Source: a virus. From it: DNA of 22,433 nt. Numbering within the stretch: the stretch's first letter is position 1; each line of letters starts with the position of its first letter. Below, piece after piece: positions 1 through 7,057 of this stretch. Position numbers and translations under genes: made by a program. The notes below the pieces were generated by a model, which saw nothing but the letters and a program-made list of their open reading frames with translations, did not search any database and was not told the DNA's origin. The DNA is taken from positions 1-22,433 of IMG/VR virus record IMGVR_UViG_3300028590_000093; one strand, given 5' to 3'.

Positions 1-12
1 TCCGGGAGGAGG

Positions 13-50
13 GTGGACGAAATTCGGTTTGAGGTCCGAAAATCGTCCAC
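13..50. repeat. Imperfect inverted repeat / hairpin at window start
   Basis: GTGGACGA (13-20) pairs exactly with TCGTCCAC (43-50), and TTCGG (23-27) pairs with CCGAA (36-40), separated by a symmetric AA/AA internal loop, with an 8-base apical loop. No T-run follows, so it is not an obvious terminator. A related string, TTTTCGTCCAGTG, lies at about 116-128, just before the first gene. It could be an operator, the end of an upstream unit or a processing site. Function unknown. Confidence 0.45.
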
Positions 51-143
51 TGACGCGGCGTGGTGAAATGCAGAGTTCGGGGCGTCCGTTGGAGGATTTC
101 TCCGGCGGGCCCCAATTTTCGTCCAGTGCGGAGGGTTCGAGCG

Positions 144-746
144 ATGGGGATCGGGGAGCGGTGGGATCGGTTTGCGGAATGGGTGGGGGCGTGGACTGAG
201 AGGGCCCTCGGTGTCGTGTTGTGGCTGTCGATGGTGTCTGCGTTGGTGTTGGCGTTCTGGTTTATTTTGCAGTCAGTGCAGGACATGAACCGGCAACGCC
301 TCCGCGAGATCCCGGCCGCCGAGCCGGAGCCGGTGCGGATCGATTTCGTCGGGCCGTGGCAGGGCGGGGGAGACGTGACGTCGCTCTACGTGTGGCGTCG
401 GAAGCCGGTGAGCATCCTCGCCGGCGGAATGCACTATGGCGGCCGCGTCTCCTGCGCCTACTTCGCGATGAGTCCGCCGCGGAATTACATCGGGTTCGGG
501 TTCGAGAAGTGGTGGGACCGGAAAGACTCGCCGGCGCAGTTCGTGTTCGCCGAGAGGAACTACCGTGGCGACACGCCGGAGGATCGACAGCGGGCCCGTC
601 CCGGCCGCCTACGCTTCGGAGCGTGGTCGATCGACGATCGGTTCCTCCTGGGGATCATGCCGCTCCGGGCGGCGTTCCATGCGACGAGAGCGGGGCTCCT
701 CTTGCGAGAGGTCTTGACGGAGCCGGTTGCGCTGGAGAAGATTTGA
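144..746 (+). CDS. Single-pass membrane protein, unknown function
   Basis: This 200-residue protein is not recognised. Residues about 21-45 form one long hydrophobic segment (ALGVVLWLSMVSALVLAFWF and onward), preceded by a short N-terminal region and followed by about 155 mostly hydrophilic residues. It is therefore probably an inner-membrane protein with one anchor and a soluble C-terminal domain; which side the domain faces is not clear. The reading frame is open upstream to a GTG at 60, but I chose ATG 144 because GGAGGG sits about 8 bases before it and the region before that ATG looks non-coding. The gene ends just before a strong terminator. It precedes the terminase genes but is separated from them by a convergent gene, so it is probably the last gene of a module that starts outside the window. 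One anchor and this length do not fit a classical holin. Confidence 0.7.
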   Translation: MGIGERWDRFAEWVGAWTERALGVVLWLSMVSALVLAFWFILQSVQDMNRQRLREIPAAEPEPVRIDFVGPWQGGGDVTSLYVWRRKPVSILAGGMHYGGRVSCAYFAMSPPRNYIGFGFEKWWDRKDSPAQFVFAERNYRGDTPEDRQRARPGRLRFGAWSIDDRFLLGIMPLRAAFHATRAGLLLREVLTEPVALEKI

Positions 747-777
747 CCGCCGAAGGTTGAGATCGGCGCGAAGGGGG

Positions 778-825
778 GACCGGCTCCGGGGACTCATGCG
801 AGATCCCGGAGCCGGTCTTGTTTTT
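778..825 (+). terminator. Strong intrinsic terminator between convergent genes
   Basis: A perfect 13-bp stem (778-790 with 805-817, GACCGGCTCCGGG and its complement) has a 14-base loop and is followed by TTGTTTTT (818-825). It ends transcription from the membrane protein gene. The stop codon of the minus-strand gene lies in the same T-run. There is no T-run on the other side, so termination of minus-strand transcripts is less certain. Confidence 0.9.
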
Positions 826-1291
826 AGAGGCGGTCGGAGTATTCGACGTCCGTCCGGGTCTGGTGGTATTCCTTCGCCCAAACCCGTTTCCCGTCCTGGG
901 TCCGCAGGATCAGGTATTTGACCTGTCCGTTCCGGACGGCGACGAGTGCCGGCTCTTTCTCCGGGACCGTCATGATGTGGAAGCTGTAGCCGTACCATTC
1001 CCGATTGCGAAACAGGCGTTTCGCGTCGTCCGTCATTTTCTCGAACCGATCGCGGGCGGCCGGTTTGATGTGGACGGCGGGAGCGGAGGCGGCGATCTCG
1101 TTCGCACGCTGCCGGATTTCGTCCGCCTGGGGATTCTTCTCCCAATGGGGGGCGAACTCGAACGGCGTTCCCGGGGGGAGCGTGGCGAGATCCGCCGTCG
1201 AGACGACGGGGCGGAATTGCGTGAGCGGGATATGCCGCTCGAACGCATGGACAGTTGCCGAGTCGGCGTTGCGGGCAACGATGGCGATCAT
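824..1291 (-). CDS. Hypothetical protein, the only minus-strand gene
   Basis: This 155-residue protein is not recognised. It begins MIAIVARNADSATVHAFERH and is rich in charged residues. A middle helical stretch (about 55-95) is followed by a region with beta-strand character (WYGYSFHIMTVPEKEPALVA, then VKYLILRTQDGKRVWAKEY). It has no signal peptide or membrane segment. Start ATG 1291 has AAAGGGG about 8 bases upstream. The frame shows normal amino acid composition and GC-rich third positions, whereas the overlapping + strand frames read as Arg/Gly-rich noise. It converges on the membrane protein gene and diverges from the terminase gene. Its upstream region carries a degenerate copy of the palindrome found at the four promoters. 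In temperate phages a lone reverse gene is often a regulator or lysogenic-conversion gene, but no DNA-binding motif is visible here. Confidence 0.75.
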   Translation of the reverse strand: MIAIVARNADSATVHAFERHIPLTQFRPVVSTADLATLPPGTPFEFAPHWEKNPQADEIRQRANEIAASAPAVHIKPAARDRFEKMTDDAKRLFRNREWYGYSFHIMTVPEKEPALVAVRNGQVKYLILRTQDGKRVWAKEYHQTRTDVEYSDRL

Positions 1292-1351
1292 GGTGGAACC
1301 CCTTTCGGTTCTCGCGGTTCACGTTGAGGTTATGTTACGCTGCCGATCGAC

Positions 1352-1367
1352 AACGCGATATCGAATT
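1352..1367 (-). promoter_or_regulatory. Degenerate copy of the regulon palindrome
   Basis: AACGCGATATCGAATT differs at three positions from the operator AATCTGATATCGAATT at 9516. It lies in the divergent gap between the minus-strand gene and the terminase gene. Read on the minus strand it runs straight into TTGTCG, the same arrangement of palindrome then -35 box seen at the four strong copies, but no convincing -10 box is visible at 17-18 bp. The assignment is weak. Confidence 0.35.
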
Positions 1368-1380
1368 TTTCGGGGCGCTT

Positions 1381-2055
1381 ATGAGTGGGACACAAGACAC
1401 GGGAGAGAGGATCGTTCCCGACGACGGCGAATCGGTTGAGATCGCAAAACTGAATCTCGACCAAAGCAACCGGCGTGCCTTGATCTTGCGCTATGCAATC
1501 GAGGGGCTTTCGATCCGCCAAATTGCCGCGCGTATCGGAGTTTCGAAGTCGCAAGTCGGCCGGGACTTTCAGGATCTTCATCGGGAATTCGCGGCGTACC
1601 GGAGGCAAACCTACGCCGAGTATGTCGACGCGGCGCTGGCGGAACTGGAATACATCCGGAGCGAGGCGGCGAAAGCGTGGGCCCGGTCGAAGCAACCGAC
1701 GTCGGTCAAGATCCGCGGCGCGAAGCAAGGGAAGATCGCCGGCGTCTCCGGGGCGTCCATTGCGACGGTTCACGAAAAGACGGTCGACCAAATCGGAGAT
1801 CCGCGGTTCCTCCGGGTGATGCTCGAATCCCTCCTCTCCCGGATGAAACTCCTCGATCTCCAAGTGCCGCGGCAGTTCATTCAGCAGCAGGACAAACAGG
1901 ACGACGGGGCGGAGGACGCGAAGACGGCCGCCGATCGTCGAGTGATGGAAAAGCTCTATGACATGCTCTCCGGATCAGGCGAAAGCGCTCCTCCGCAAAC
2001 TGGAGAGGGAGAACCCGGCGGAGGCTCTGCGGATCACGACGCGGCTCGCGCGTGA
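1381..2055 (+). CDS. terS: Probable terminase small subunit (helix-turn-helix)
   Basis: Small terminase subunits recognise the packaging site on concatemeric phage DNA and load the large subunit. This 224-residue protein has a helix-turn-helix at about residues 41-66 (EGLSIRQIAARIGVSKSQVG), then long helical stretches (about 70-100 and 135-165) suited to oligomerisation, and a low-complexity acidic/Gly-rich tail. The call rests on the HTH, the size and the position directly before, and overlapping by 98 bases, the large subunit gene. The open frame extends upstream to 1255, but ATG 1381 is the natural start: the upstream part overlaps the divergent gene and reads as noise. The ribosome site is weak (GGGG at 1372-1375). 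Family membership could not be checked, so another phage DNA-binding protein remains possible. Confidence 0.72.
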   Translation: MSGTQDTGERIVPDDGESVEIAKLNLDQSNRRALILRYAIEGLSIRQIAARIGVSKSQVGRDFQDLHREFAAYRRQTYAEYVDAALAELEYIRSEAAKAWARSKQPTSVKIRGAKQGKIAGVSGASIATVHEKTVDQIGDPRFLRVMLESLLSRMKLLDLQVPRQFIQQQDKQDDGAEDAKTAADRRVMEKLYDMLSGSGESAPPQTGEGEPGGGSADHDAARA

Positions 2056-3856
2056 CGGGAACCCGATTCCCCTGGTCGAGTTCCTGTGGGGGACGCTCGT
2101 CACCGACGAGGAGTTCCTAAGCGATCGGGAGGGGTTCGAGTCCGGCCGGCACGGTCGATATCTGATCCTCGATCCGTGGCAGATTCAGACGATCAAGGCG
2201 GTTTTCGATCCGACGGTTCACGATGTTCTCGTGAAGGGCAATGCCGGTTGCGGAAAGGGGGCCGTCTCGGGGATCGCCGTCGTCGCCTACTTCGTGGCGT
2301 TCGATGATGCGAAGGTCGTCATTACGCGCGACACGTGGGAGACGGCGGTCGCGAACGCCTATTCCGAAGTCGTGAAATGGTGGAAGAAAGCGCAGGAGAG
2401 TGGCGCCCCCATCAACGCGAAGGTCGGGGCGGACGAGATCCGGGCGACGGAGCAACATTTCATCCGGTGCGCCAACCCGGGGACGGATGAGGGGTTCTCC
2501 GGCTGTCACGGTCCGCACGTGCTGTTTTGGTTCGACGAGGCGACGGCGGTCCCGGACTCGCGTTGGAAGATGGCGGAGACGCAGGCGACGACGCTCCTCG
2601 CGACGGCGAACCCGCGGACGACGTCGGGCCAGTTCCGGAAATCGTTCTCCGTGGCTCAACCGAATCGGACGCAAAAAGTGTGGGCGTCGAACGGGTATCG
2701 GTGGCTCATCACGGTAGGCGGCCGGGACTGCGGGAACGTCCGGGCCCGGTGCCTCCTCAAGCCGGTCGCGCCGATTGGGGGGATCGAGCTAAAGGGGGTG
2801 GCGTACGTTCCAGGGCAGTTGATCCCGAAAGACGTCTACGATGAGAAGTGCCGGCCGATCGTCCCCGGTCAGACGACGCTCGACACGTTCTTGTCTCTCG
2901 ACGCTCATCCCGATCGCCGGTTCGCCGCGATCATGGCGCACGGGCATTTCCCCGACAGCGATCCGGAATACGCGATCTTTTACCGGGAGCGGGTGGACGC
3001 CGGGCAACGGAAGTGGAGGGCGTTCCGCCGGCTGGAGGAGATCGCGGCCGGGCAGCGGGGGCGAGATCCGAAACTCTGGTGGATCAAGCGCCGCCGGCCG
3101 TGGGCGATGCGGGCCCTCGAAAGAATCCTCCCGATCGAGGCGGGCGGGCTCGACATCGGGGGCTCATCTCAGGGGGACGATTCCGTTTTGACCTTGGGGG
3201 GATCTCGCGGCGTCCGCTCCCAATGGGAGATCAAAGAGCAGTCGTCGACGCGGATCGTCGATTGGCTGATCGAGGTTCTCCGCTCCCTAGGGATCGATCA
3301 TCACGGTTTCCCGATCGGGATGGACGCCGTCGGGGTGGGGCTCGGTGTCGTCTCGGTTGCGAGAGATGAGGGGTTCAACGTGATCGAGTGTTTCGGCTCG
3401 GCCGCCGCGGATGAGCCGAAGCTCTACGGCAACCGGCGGGCGGAGATGTTCGTCACGCTGGGGGACCGCATGAACCCCGGGGGGGCGTTCCCCTACGATC
3501 TGGCGAGCCGCAAGGGGCGCTCCCGGATCTTTGCTCTCCCCGACGGGGAAAACATCGTGGAGGAGTTCCTCGCTCACGAAAAGGTGCCGGGCTCGGGGGC
3601 GGAGCGGATTCTCGTCACGCCGAAGAATGACCGGGGGGACGGAAAGAACGCAAAGGGGAACGACGTCCGGAGCAAGATCGGCCGCTCCCCGGACCGGGCG
3701 GATTCGATCCGGTATATGTGGGAGGCGCTCGCGGTCGGGGCTACGTCGATGCGTCAGTGGATCAAGGCGGCAACGGCTGTCATGGGAGAGGATGATCCGC
3801 AGGTGGAAAATCTGATATCAAATTCGATTGACGAGGGCGGTTGGAATCCGATATAA
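1958..3856 (+). CDS. terL: Terminase large subunit (packaging ATPase/nuclease)
   Basis: This 632-residue protein is the motor that cuts concatemeric DNA and pumps it into the prohead through the portal. The N-terminal ATPase has a Walker A-type loop GNAGCGKGA (about 94-102), a Walker B strand with catalytic acid VLFWFDEA (188-195) and a coupling motif LLATANP (213-219). The C-terminal RNase H-like nuclease shows GLDIGG (D399), GMDAVG (D456) and DRADS (D579, D582), the usual spacing for three metal-binding acidic positions. The length is at the long end of the family. The gene overlaps the end of the small subunit gene, which suggests coupled translation; its own ribosome site is weak. Promoter A of the downstream block is embedded in its last codons, and its TAA stop lies inside the -10 box. 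The portal gene, which normally follows directly, is more than 11 kb away. Confidence 0.95.
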   Translation: MTCSPDQAKALLRKLERENPAEALRITTRLARDGNPIPLVEFLWGTLVTDEEFLSDREGFESGRHGRYLILDPWQIQTIKAVFDPTVHDVLVKGNAGCGKGAVSGIAVVAYFVAFDDAKVVITRDTWETAVANAYSEVVKWWKKAQESGAPINAKVGADEIRATEQHFIRCANPGTDEGFSGCHGPHVLFWFDEATAVPDSRWKMAETQATTLLATANPRTTSGQFRKSFSVAQPNRTQKVWASNGYRWLITVGGRDCGNVRARCLLKPVAPIGGIELKGVAYVPGQLIPKDVYDEKCRPIVPGQTTLDTFLSLDAHPDRRFAAIMAHGHFPDSDPEYAIFYRERVDAGQRKWRAFRRLEEIAAGQRGRDPKLWWIKRRRPWAMRALERILPIEAGGLDIGGSSQGDDSVLTLGGSRGVRSQWEIKEQSSTRIVDWLIEVLRSLGIDHHGFPIGMDAVGVGLGVVSVARDEGFNVIECFGSAAADEPKLYGNRRAEMFVTLGDRMNPGGAFPYDLASRKGRSRIFALPDGENIVEEFLAHEKVPGSGAERILVTPKNDRGDGKNAKGNDVRSKIGRSPDRADSIRYMWEALAVGATSMRQWIKAATAVMGEDDPQVENLISNSIDEGGWNPI

Positions 3857-3857
3857 A
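3809..3857 (+). promoter_or_regulatory. Promoter A with palindromic operator
   Basis: Operator AATCTGATATCAAATT (3809-3824; two positions off the perfect palindrome at 12472) is followed by -35 TTGACG (3828-3833), an 18-bp spacer and -10 TATAAA (3852-3857). The whole element sits inside the 3' end of the large terminase gene and drives the gene starting at 3927. The AT-rich palindrome stands out in GC-rich DNA and recurs at three other gene starts. Confidence 0.82.
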
Positions 3858-3897
3858 ATTCTGCGTCGCCTCGATCGGGGCGGCCGGCGGGTCGGGG

Positions 3898-3909
3898 GCC
3901 GAGCAATCC
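3898..3909 (+). promoter_or_regulatory. Conserved leader box, copy A
   Basis: GCCGAGCAATCC lies in the 5' leader 18-29 bases before ATG 3927 and directly before the ribosome site GGCGGAG. The same box recurs before the genes at 9624 and 12584 and, with changes at its 3' end, at 10414, always behind the palindromic promoters. Confidence 0.65.
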
Positions 3910-3926
3910 CGGCGGAGAGTTCTGCG

Positions 3927-4328
3927 ATGAGCATCGACACGGCTCTGATCCTGCGGATGATTCACCGGGCCCGGCTGGCGGCTCGGGAGGTCAATGTCAT
4001 TTGGGAGGGGACGAAGCTCCCGCGGCGGGTTCCGACACTCGTTCAGGTGATCGGCGCAAACGGGATCTCGAACCGGCAATCGGTGATGACGCCGCTCGAT
4101 GCGGCCGTTCAGATCGATCGGTTCCTCCCGGACGTGCCGCGCTGGCGGATGGTTGTTCGGGACGCCGATCGCGATGGCGTGTTTCGGGTTCTCTCGTTCG
4201 TGACGGAGGAGGAATACCGGGCCGCCGTCGAGCGCAACCCGTCGGCGGTTCAGTCAACGGAGATGTCAACGGAGGCGGAATTCCTCGGTTCGTGGCCGGA
4301 GCATTTCGGCGAGTTGTCTTGGGCGTGA
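3927..4328 (+). CDS. Hypothetical protein, first gene after promoter A
   Basis: This 133-residue protein is not recognised. The N-terminal half is helical and basic (MSIDTALILRMIHRARLAAREV), the middle has strand-like segments (about 72-95), and the C-terminal 30 residues are Glu/Ser-rich. It has no signal peptide, membrane segment or Cys motif. The frame is open upstream to 3828, but ATG 3927 is preferred because GGAG sits 9 bases upstream and the longer form would start inside the promoter. As the first gene after promoter A it should be made as soon as the operator is free. A 55-base gap with a weak GC-rich hairpin (about 4335-4359) separates it from the next gene. Confidence 0.75.
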   Translation: MSIDTALILRMIHRARLAAREVNVIWEGTKLPRRVPTLVQVIGANGISNRQSVMTPLDAAVQIDRFLPDVPRWRMVVRDADRDGVFRVLSFVTEEEYRAAVERNPSAVQSTEMSTEAEFLGSWPEHFGELSWA

Positions 4329-4383
4329 GTCCTGGGGCCCGGCCGGCAGTCGGTCGGGCTCCGTTTCCCTGGGAGGGAGTCGG

Positions 4384-4941
4384 GTGAAAGTGTTCATCAA
4401 CGGGGCGATTCGCCTCAACATGCAATCGCAGTTAGAGGAGTTCGCGAGCGATCCGGAGTCCGTCTCGACTCGGGAGGAGATCATCGACGCGGAGTTCCTC
4501 CTCACGTTCGTGGAGGGGCTCCCGGCGTTCGATTCGGTTGCGTCCTGGGGCGAGATCGAGGTTCCGGAGGATCTCGTTCCGTTGTTCTGTCAGTGGCTCG
4601 CCTACTGCGCGGACCACACTCATTTCATCAGCATGCGGGAAGGGGGGGTAGCTGTGGCGACGGTACACGTGGCGGGGATCTCGTTGACGATGGAGGGGGT
4701 CCGGGTGATTCAGCGGTGCGCCTTGTGCGGGTTCAAGCTGATCGACACGGATCTCCGAAAGGTGGCGATCCCGGAAGGGCAGGAGGCAAAGGTTCCGGCG
4801 TTCGCTCCCTACGATCTCGTTGAGGTCGAGGGGAACCGCATGTCGGTGATAGTGGCGGAGCCAAGCCGGGAGCCTGGGGCGAAGCCGGGCGATCGGAAGA
4901 TGCCTCCGGGATTCTGTCTCGCTCTGGTCGAGGGCGAGTAG
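4384..4941 (+). CDS. Hypothetical protein with a CxxC pair
   Basis: This 185-residue protein is not recognised. The acidic N-terminal half (about 1-70) is predicted helical. The central part has a C69/C75/H78/H80 cluster, and RCALCGF gives a C112-xx-C115 pair followed by strand-like segments, so a single metal site built from C69/C75 and C112/C115 is possible. The C-terminal 25 residues are Pro/Gly-rich and basic. The start is GTG 4384, with GGGAGGGA about 7 bases upstream. It is followed after two bases by the next gene, so the two are probably co-translated in the promoter A operon. The short gap before it holds two CCTGGG motifs. Confidence 0.75.
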   Translation: MKVFINGAIRLNMQSQLEEFASDPESVSTREEIIDAEFLLTFVEGLPAFDSVASWGEIEVPEDLVPLFCQWLAYCADHTHFISMREGGVAVATVHVAGISLTMEGVRVIQRCALCGFKLIDTDLRKVAIPEGQEAKVPAFAPYDLVEVEGNRMSVIVAEPSREPGAKPGDRKMPPGFCLALVEGE

Positions 4942-4943
4942 CC

Positions 4944-5207
4944 GTGGAGACGTTCGAGGAGTCCGTTCGCCGGCAGGAGCGAGAGTTGATCGAGCGGCTC
5001 CTCATCGGGTTTCGCCGCGCCGAGAAGATGGGGCAGTCGGAGAGGGCGCGGCGGTTCCGCGGCTCGCCGATCGCCGGGCTGTCGCGGACGCGGCTGGAGT
5101 TCTTCTCCCGGTGTCTCCGGCAGGCGCTCCGGCATCACGTGCAGGGGAAGTTCGAAATCGTTGATATCACAATGCGGGGGCTTTGCCGCTCGCTCGGGTT
5201 GGAATAG
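4944..5207 (+). CDS. Small basic hypothetical protein
   Basis: This 87-residue protein is not recognised. It is strongly basic and helical: residues 1-30 form an amphipathic helix (ESVRRQERELIERLLIGFRR) and the rest is Arg-rich, ending in FEIVDITMRGLCRSLGLE. The charge and size would suit a nucleic-acid-binding accessory protein, but no named fold is visible. The start is GTG 4944, two bases after the stop of the upstream gene. It lies immediately before the topoisomerase VI A-like gene (12-base gap), so the two products may act together. A GATATC at about 5164 lies inside the coding frame and lacks the promoter arrangement. Confidence 0.65.
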   Translation: METFEESVRRQERELIERLLIGFRRAEKMGQSERARRFRGSPIAGLSRTRLEFFSRCLRQALRHHVQGKFEIVDITMRGLCRSLGLE

Positions 5208-5219
5208 GGGGATTGCGAC

Positions 5220-6215
5220 GTGCCGAAAATTCGATATGAGAATCTGAATCTCAGTGCCGGCGTTCTCGCCGTCATAAAACAGGCGAACGAAATCATTGAG
5301 GAGTATGCCGAGCAAGGGTTCGATTTGACCCTCCGGCAACTCTACTATCAGTTCGTCGCGCGGGATCTCATCCCGAATGAGCAAAAGAGCTACAAGCGGT
5401 TGGGAGACATCGTCTCCAAGGGGCGGCGGGCCGGGCTGATCGATTGGGAGAGGATCGTCGATCGGACGCGGGAGCTACGCCGCCGGGCGACGTGGGAGAA
5501 CCCGCAGGAGATCATCGCCGCGGTTGCCCAACAGTTCCGCCTCGATCTGTGGGAGGATCAGGAGTATCGGGTCGAAGTGTGGATCGAGAAAGACGCGCTC
5601 CTGGGGGTGTTAGAGGCGGCGTGTCTCCCTCATCGTGTTCCCTACTTCTCTTGCCGCGGGTTCGGGTCCGACTCCGAAATGTGGGCGGCCGGGCAGCGGA
5701 TGAAGGTCTATCGTAGCGAGAAGAAAACTCCGATCGTTATCCATTTGGGGGATCATGACCCATCCGGGATCGTCATGAGCGAGGACATAGAGGGCCGGCT
5801 CGAACTGTTCTCCGGACGGCCTGTCGAGGTCCGCCGGATCGCTCTGAATATGGATCAGGTGAACGAGTTCAACCCTCCTCCGAATCCGGCGAAGGAAACC
5901 GACTCCCGCTTTGCCCGGTATCAGGAGGAGTTCGGGGACGAGTCTTGGGAACTCGACGCTCTCGATCCGACGACGATCTCGGATCTGATCGCCAGGGAGA
6001 TCCGCGGGCTCCGTGACAACGATTTGTGGGAGGAGGCGAAGCGGCGGGAGTTGCACCATAGAGACGACCTTACGACGGTCTCGACCGAATGGGAGGTCGC
6101 GCTGCAAGCCGCGTGCGATGCGTTCGACGAACGGGAGGAGGATCGCCGCTCGGAATACCGGAACGATCTGGAGGGCGACGACGTGGACACTGACAACGGG
6201 GACGATGAGGAATGA
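5220..6215 (+). CDS. Topoisomerase VI A / Spo11-like Toprim protein
   Basis: This 331-residue protein has the two-part layout of type IIB topoisomerase A subunits. A winged-helix part carries LTLRQLYYQFV (about 37-47), matching the R-x-x-YY signature in which one tyrosine (Y42 or Y43) attacks DNA in Topo VI A and Spo11. A Toprim domain carries VWIEKDAL (E123) and HLGDHDPSG (D178, D180), the usual Glu and Asp-x-Asp metal ligands. The final 30 residues are highly acidic. No B subunit (GHKL ATPase) is encoded nearby, resembling the stand-alone 'Mini-A' proteins described in mobile elements. It may nick, cleave or bind DNA in replication or recombination; activity is inferred, not shown. The start is GTG 5220 with AGGGGGA about 8 bases upstream. 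The next gene overlaps by ATGA. Confidence 0.8.
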   Translation: MPKIRYENLNLSAGVLAVIKQANEIIEEYAEQGFDLTLRQLYYQFVARDLIPNEQKSYKRLGDIVSKGRRAGLIDWERIVDRTRELRRRATWENPQEIIAAVAQQFRLDLWEDQEYRVEVWIEKDALLGVLEAACLPHRVPYFSCRGFGSDSEMWAAGQRMKVYRSEKKTPIVIHLGDHDPSGIVMSEDIEGRLELFSGRPVEVRRIALNMDQVNEFNPPPNPAKETDSRFARYQEEFGDESWELDALDPTTISDLIAREIRGLRDNDLWEEAKRRELHHRDDLTTVSTEWEVALQAACDAFDEREEDRRSEYRNDLEGDDVDTDNGDDEE

Positions 6216-6517
6216 AGCGTTCGAAGCTGATCCGGGAACTCCTCGCGCTTGCGGCGGCGTCGAGGTACTACAAGGTTTCCGTCCGGTCCGTCGGGCGGCG
6301 GGACGGAAATATCAACGTCGTCATGGTGTCGAACGCGATCATCTGGCCGCGGCCGCCGTCTCAGGTGACAGATTACGGGTTGCTCGATCGCGTGTCGGAG
6401 AGGGTTGTCGCAACCGTCGATTCGTTCGAAGCTGCCGAGAGGATCGCCGGCAAGATCGAGGCAGAGTGGGAAGCGATGCCGAAGGGGACCGCAGAAAAGG
6501 GGGTGGGGGAGTGTTGA
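6212..6517 (+). CDS. Small hypothetical protein
   Basis: This 101-residue protein is not recognised. It begins with a basic helix (MKRSKLIRELLALAAASRYY), has strand-like segments (YKVSVRSVGRRDGNINVVMVSN, about 20-42), then a helix (FEAAERIAGKIEAEWEAM). This looks like a small alpha/beta domain. Its ATG overlaps the stop of the Topo VI A-like gene (ATGA), so translation is probably coupled and the pair may be functionally linked. The following gene begins inside its last codons. Confidence 0.7.
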   Translation: MKRSKLIRELLALAAASRYYKVSVRSVGRRDGNINVVMVSNAIIWPRPPSQVTDYGLLDRVSERVVATVDSFEAAERIAGKIEAEWEAMPKGTAEKGVGEC

Positions 6518-6915
6518 GGTTTGCCAAGTTCAACAGCGATGATCGGGTCGGGGTGTTCGACGTCTGGTTCATCCCGGAGGAGATTCGCGTTCCGGTTCGT
6601 TCGGGCCCCGTCTCTCGACTCTCCCCGAACTCGTCCCGGCCGGTGAGAGCGTGGCGGATCAAGCTGGAGGCTCGTTTTCCCAATCCGGCGGGGGGATGGT
6701 TTCACCGGGAGTATCGTTGGGCCGCGCAGATGAAATGGAGGCCAACGGAGACTCACGTTCGGGAACTCATCAAGAGGGCAAAGCGATATCACAAAGAGGG
6801 GCGAGAGGAGGTTCCGTCGGATGGGACGCAAGAGGGGGCGAAAATGGGGCGGGCCGAAAGTCTGGTTCCGGTGCGAACGGGGTTGCGGCTGGCGAGGCCG
6901 GAGGGGGATTCATAG
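6511..6915 (+). CDS. Hypothetical protein
   Basis: This protein of about 134 residues is not recognised. From residue 3 the sequence (RFAKFNSDDRVGVFDVWFIP) has strand character, with Trp/Arg-rich stretches (WRIKLEARFPNP, FHREYRWAAQMKW) and a basic helix (HVRELIKRAKRYHKEGREE). The start is probably GTG 6511 or TTG 6514, behind a G-rich ribosome site and overlapping the end of the previous gene. The frame is open much further upstream, but there it is a shadow of the Topo VI A-like gene. Its last 95 bases overlap the zinc-ribbon gene that starts at 6821, and the C-terminal tail there is low in structure. Confidence 0.6.
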   Translation: MLRFAKFNSDDRVGVFDVWFIPEEIRVPVRSGPVSRLSPNSSRPVRAWRIKLEARFPNPAGGWFHREYRWAAQMKWRPTETHVRELIKRAKRYHKEGREEVPSDGTQEGAKMGRAESLVPVRTGLRLARPEGDS

Positions 6916-7057
6916 CGCGACGGCGTTCTCCGCCTGTCCGCGGTGTCTTGTGGCGAGTGTCGAACGGGAGAGATCGAGCGATGACGAAACGCGAACGGGC
7001 GCAGATCCGAGCGGCTCACCGGGCCCTCGCGACGGGGACGGCGGACGGAAAGGTTGA
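6821..7057 (+). CDS. Small zinc-ribbon protein overlapping both neighbours
   Basis: This 78-residue frame has a very basic start (MGRKRGRKWGG) and two knuckles, C18-xxx-C22 and C39-xx-C42 (FRCERGCGW and CPRCLVA), typical of a zinc ribbon that could bind nucleic acid. ATG 6821 has a perfect AGGAGG 9 bases upstream (6806-6811), strong evidence that it is translated. It overlaps the end of the previous gene by 95 bases and the start of the next by 77, so its C-terminal 30 residues (Gly/Asp/Arg-rich) are constrained by another frame and look unstructured. Either the gene is real and nested, or the neighbours' ends are misjudged; the four cysteines and the ribosome site favour a real gene. Confidence 0.6.
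   Translation: MGRKRGRKWGGPKVWFRCERGCGWRGRRGIHSATAFSACPRCLVASVERERSSDDETRTGADPSGSPGPRDGDGGRKG

Noticed and set aside
818-1327. Plus-strand open frame of 169 residues
   Set aside because: It lies opposite the minus-strand gene 824-1291, which has a normal composition and a ribosome site; the plus frame has neither a good start nor a natural sequence.
5160-5172. TTGATATCACAA as an operator
   Set aside because: It is inside a coding frame, is not followed by promoter boxes and matches only half of the palindrome.
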